Below are positions 61,490-64,000 of a stretch of 64,000 nucleotides of DNA, piece after piece (positions within the stretch are counted from its first letter, which is position 1; each line of letters starts with the position of its first letter). This DNA is from JBBIMP01 sp037444305 (GTDB taxonomy: Bacteria; Acidobacteriota; UBA6911), in NCBI GenBank assembly GCA_037444305.1, contig JBBIMP010000013.1, positions 109,156 to 173,155 on the forward strand, given 5' to 3'. The translations under genes and the position numbers were made by a program. The notes under the pieces were generated by a model. It was not told the origin of the DNA. It saw only the letters and a program-made list of their open reading frames with translations, and did not search any database.

Positions 61490-62287
61490 TCATCGGCCGC
61501 ATTTCGCGTGATGATTCACCGGGCCGAAGCCCGCGCCGAGGCCGGGCGCGGAGCGGATCGCCTCGGTGATGTAAGCCTTTGCGGCCTCAACCGCCGCCGG
61601 CAGTTCCAACCCCTTCGCAAGTTCCGCGGTGATGGCGGCTGAGTATGTGCACCCCGTGCCATGCGTGTGGACCGTATCCCATCGCGGCGCGCGCAACCGG
61701 AGGAATCCGTCTCGCCAGAAAAGCAGGTCCACCGCCTCCCCTTCCAGGTGCCCGCCCTTGACGAGCACAGCACGGGGACCAAGCCGCGAGATCCGGCGCG
61801 CGGCCTCCTCCATGGCGGGGAGGCTGTCCACCTCCATGCCCGCGAGTTCCCCCGCCTCGTGCAGGTTCGGGGTGACGAGGAAAGCACAGGGGAGCAGATC
61901 CTCGATCAGCGCCCGGCGGGCGTCCGGCTCGATGAGGGAAGCCCCGTGCTTGCTGATCATTACGGGATCCGCCACCAGGGGGAAGTCGAAATGGGCTGCC
62001 CTTTCAGCCAGCGCCCGCAGGATCTCGCTGTTGCCCAGCGCTCCGGTCTTGGCGGCGGCCGGCGGCATGTCGTCCAGGACGGCGGCGAGCTGCGCCAGGA
62101 CCAGGGCCGGCGACAGCATTTCGACCGCCTGCACCCCGCGCGTGTTCTGCACCGTCAGCAGGGTCAGGACGGAAGCGCCGTAGACGCCGAACTGGTGGAA
62201 GGTCTTGAGATCGGCCTGGATGCCGGCGCCGCCCGACGGGTCGGAACCGGCGATGGTCAGGGCGACGGGGATTTTCGTGTTTGCCAT
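61490..62287 (-). CDS. thiD: Hydroxymethylpyrimidine/phosphomethylpyrimidine kinase
   Basis: 265-residue ribokinase-family enzyme of thiamine synthesis that phosphorylates HMP and HMP-P. ALTIAGSDPSGGAGIQADLK is the diagnostic N-terminus. VADPVMISKHGASL and the catalytic-base motif HTHGTGCTYSAAITAEL follow. ATG 62287 gives the family length; the frame is open from 62347. No other thi genes are nearby. mgtE ends 43 bp upstream on the same strand, so cotranscription is likely. Confidence 0.93.
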   Translation of the reverse strand: MANTKIPVALTIAGSDPSGGAGIQADLKTFHQFGVYGASVLTLLTVQNTRGVQAVEMLSPALVLAQLAAVLDDMPPAAAKTGALGNSEILRALAERAAHFDFPLVADPVMISKHGASLIEPDARRALIEDLLPCAFLVTPNLHEAGELAGMEVDSLPAMEEAARRISRLGPRAVLVKGGHLEGEAVDLLFWRDGFLRLRAPRWDTVHTHGTGCTYSAAITAELAKGLELPAAVEAAKAYITEAIRSAPGLGAGFGPVNHHAKCGR

Positions 62288-62330
62288 GTTTCGTGAATCG
62301 CTCCAGTGTGCCGCGCCGCCGTGGCCGCTC

Positions 62331-63722
62331 TCAGAGAAGCGTGCCACGCAGGATGAACAGCGCGATGGTGAAGTACAGGAGGATACCGGTCACGTCCACC
62401 AGCGTGGCGACAAAAGGGGAGGAGGAGACCGCCGGGTCGAAACCGAGGCGGCGGAGGAGAAAAGGCAGCATGGAGCCGGCGAGCGTCCCCAGCAGGACCA
62501 CCCCCACCAGGCTGGCGGCCACCGTCAGGCCCACCAGGAAAAAGTACGGGCCGTACAGTTCTTCGCGGCCGGGCCTCAGCAGAACGCCGGCGAGGGCGAC
62601 CGAGCCGAGGATCGACCCGAGGAACACGCCGACCGCCACTTCACGGCGCATCACCCGCCACCAGTCGCGCAGCCGTATCTCCTGCAGCGCCATGGCGCGG
62701 ATGATGAGCGAGGCCGCCTGGGAGCCGGAGTTGCCGCCGCTGCTGATGATCAACGGGATGAACAGTGCGAGAACGACCGCACGGGCAATCTCGAACTCAA
62801 AGTGACGCATTGCCGTGGCCGTCAACATCTGCCCCAGAAAGAGAACGAGCAGCCATCCCGCCCGCTTACGGACCATTTCCAAAAACGGTGTCTCGAGATA
62901 AGGGGCGTCGAGCGCTTCCATGCCTCCCATCTTCTGGATGTCCTCGGTCGCCTCCTCCTCGGCAACATCCAGGACGTCGTCGATGGTGACAATTCCGAGG
63001 AGGACGCCCTCGGAGTCCACCACGGGCAGGGCGACGCGGTCGTACTGTGCCATCGTTCGAACGGCTTCCTCCCGGTCGTCGGCGGCGCGCAGGGCGACGA
63101 ACTTCCAGTTCATGAGGGATTCGACAAAGGCTTCAGGATCCGCCAGCAGGATCTGCCGCAGCCGCAGGTCGTCCAGCAGATGCCAGCGCTCGTCGACGAC
63201 ATAGATTACGTCGATCGTTTCGGCGTCACGCCCCTTCTTGCGAATCTGCTCCAGCGCCTGTTGAATGGTCCAGTTTGCGCGCACCGCCACGTGGTCGGGC
63301 GTCATCAATCGGCCGACGCTTTCCTCCGGATAGCCGAGCAGGGTGCGGGCTTCCTTCTGGTCCGCGGGACTGAGCAGCGCAAGGAGATGTTGCGTGACTT
63401 CAGCCGGCAATTCCTCGAGGAGGGCGGTGCGGTCGTCGGGCGGCAGGTCCGCCAGGATGTTTCGCGCGTCCCCGTTGGTGAGGTTGCGGACGAGTTCGTT
63501 CTGCTGCGGGGCCTCCAGGTAGGAGAAGGTCTCGCTCGCCTGCTGCCGCGGCAGCAGGCGGAAGACCAGCATGCGGTCGGTGGAAGTCAGGCCGGCGAGC
63601 ATTTCCGAGATCTCGGGCGGACGCATGGCCGCCAGGAGTTCGCGGAGTTCGTTCCACCTGCGCTGGCCGATGAGGTCCTTCAGTTTCTGGTCGAGAGCAT
63701 CCTGGATCTCCAGATCTTCCAT
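62331..63722 (-). CDS. mgtE: Magnesium transporter MgtE
   Basis: 463-residue Mg2+ channel. N-terminal MgtE_N domain (1-130, superhelical), two CBS domains (about 135-260; GRLMTPDHVAVRANWTIQQA, then LPVVDSEGVLLGIVTIDDVL), a connecting helix, and five transmembrane helices (about 285-463) with the pore motif LIISSGGNSGSQAASLIIRA. All domains are present. No M-box-like structure was recognised upstream. Confidence 0.93.
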   Translation of the reverse strand: MEDLEIQDALDQKLKDLIGQRRWNELRELLAAMRPPEISEMLAGLTSTDRMLVFRLLPRQQASETFSYLEAPQQNELVRNLTNGDARNILADLPPDDRTALLEELPAEVTQHLLALLSPADQKEARTLLGYPEESVGRLMTPDHVAVRANWTIQQALEQIRKKGRDAETIDVIYVVDERWHLLDDLRLRQILLADPEAFVESLMNWKFVALRAADDREEAVRTMAQYDRVALPVVDSEGVLLGIVTIDDVLDVAEEEATEDIQKMGGMEALDAPYLETPFLEMVRKRAGWLLVLFLGQMLTATAMRHFEFEIARAVVLALFIPLIISSGGNSGSQAASLIIRAMALQEIRLRDWWRVMRREVAVGVFLGSILGSVALAGVLLRPGREELYGPYFFLVGLTVAASLVGVVLLGTLAGSMLPFLLRRLGFDPAVSSSPFVATLVDVTGILLYFTIALFILRGTLL

Positions 63723-64000
63723 TATGGCCTCCCTGTGCCTTGTCGATCCCTCCGGCTGGCCGGGCAGACGTATGTGCCTGTGCGCACCGAGCCATTCAAC
63801 GCGTTGCGGTGAATCTGTAGGGGGATGCCGGGCTGGGATTGCCGGCTGGGCCTGGTGGAAGCCCGAGGGAAAGGGTTCAGATAATCCGCAAGGCGGAGCG
63901 AAGGAAAGACACGGCCGCGCCCATCCGTCCGCAGACCCGTTGCCCGTCCGGTCTGCGTAGATCTCGGGTTCGCGTGTTTCCCGCCGCTGTGCATGGCCTG
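63723..64000. other. No supported gene at right edge
   Basis: 278 bp upstream of mgtE, expected to hold its promoter. No consensus promoter, riboswitch or coding sequence was convincing. Confidence 0.4.

Overview
The window is 64 kb of GC-rich bacterial chromosome. It has one 100-N scaffold gap, so it is probably a metagenome or draft assembly. The best lineage clue is a large TonB-dependent receptor with an N-terminal carboxypeptidase-regulatory domain, a class expanded in Acidobacteriota. An acidobacterial or related Gram-negative soil or sediment organism is the most economical guess; no rRNA or other phylogenetic marker is present to prove it. I found no tRNA, rRNA, CRISPR array or replication origin.

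Layout. 1-5 kb: a sigma-factor/anti-sigma fusion, an exported M14 peptidase and a coiled-coil lipoprotein. 5-11 kb: a co-directional nuclease cluster (beta-CASP metallo-beta-lactamase, RNase H-like exonuclease, SbcD-like and SbcC-like pair). 11-16 kb: proline dehydrogenase, a Lon N-domain protein, acyl-CoA ligase and an SDR. 16-32 kb: an accessory island with an AAA/DUF4143 ATPase, VapBC, decayed type I restriction genes around an intact Fic gene, a second SDR, a nonsense-interrupted TPR gene, an APC permease with Usp-like domains, HicBA, a decayed RelBE pair, and a type III-like restriction-modification locus. The methyltransferase gene of that locus is frameshifted at its 5' end and carries two related inserted elements, one encoding a four-helix-bundle (S23/IVS-type) protein. 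The assembly gap lies in the restriction gene. 32-36 kb: GNAT, homoserine dehydrogenase, aminotransferase and a thioredoxin-like protein. 36-49 kb: the TonB receptor, an S9 peptidase and a mutagenesis cassette (DUF72, Y-family polymerase lacking two catalytic acidic residues, DnaE2). 49-57 kb: aminotransferase, ArfB-like release factor, an AIM24 remnant and a three-gene sensory operon (substrate-binding lipoprotein, hybrid histidine kinase, response regulator). 57-64 kb: PHP protein, dGTPase, LOG protein, ThiD and MgtE.

Genes that probably work together: the SbcCD-like pair with the upstream nucleases (DNA end processing); DnaE2 with the inactive Y-family protein (error-prone synthesis); the binding lipoprotein with the kinase and response regulator (ligand sensing); Mod with Res and a small nucleotidyltransferase (DNA modification and restriction, probably impaired).

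Repeats are a feature of this window. A roughly 110-bp palindromic element occurs five times between genes, and once supplies a neighbour's stop codon. A second REP-like family clusters at 40.7 and 45.1 kb. Several starts (16028, 17836, 42883, and nearly 12473) sit at or just after the predicted transcription start, which suggests leaderless mRNAs.
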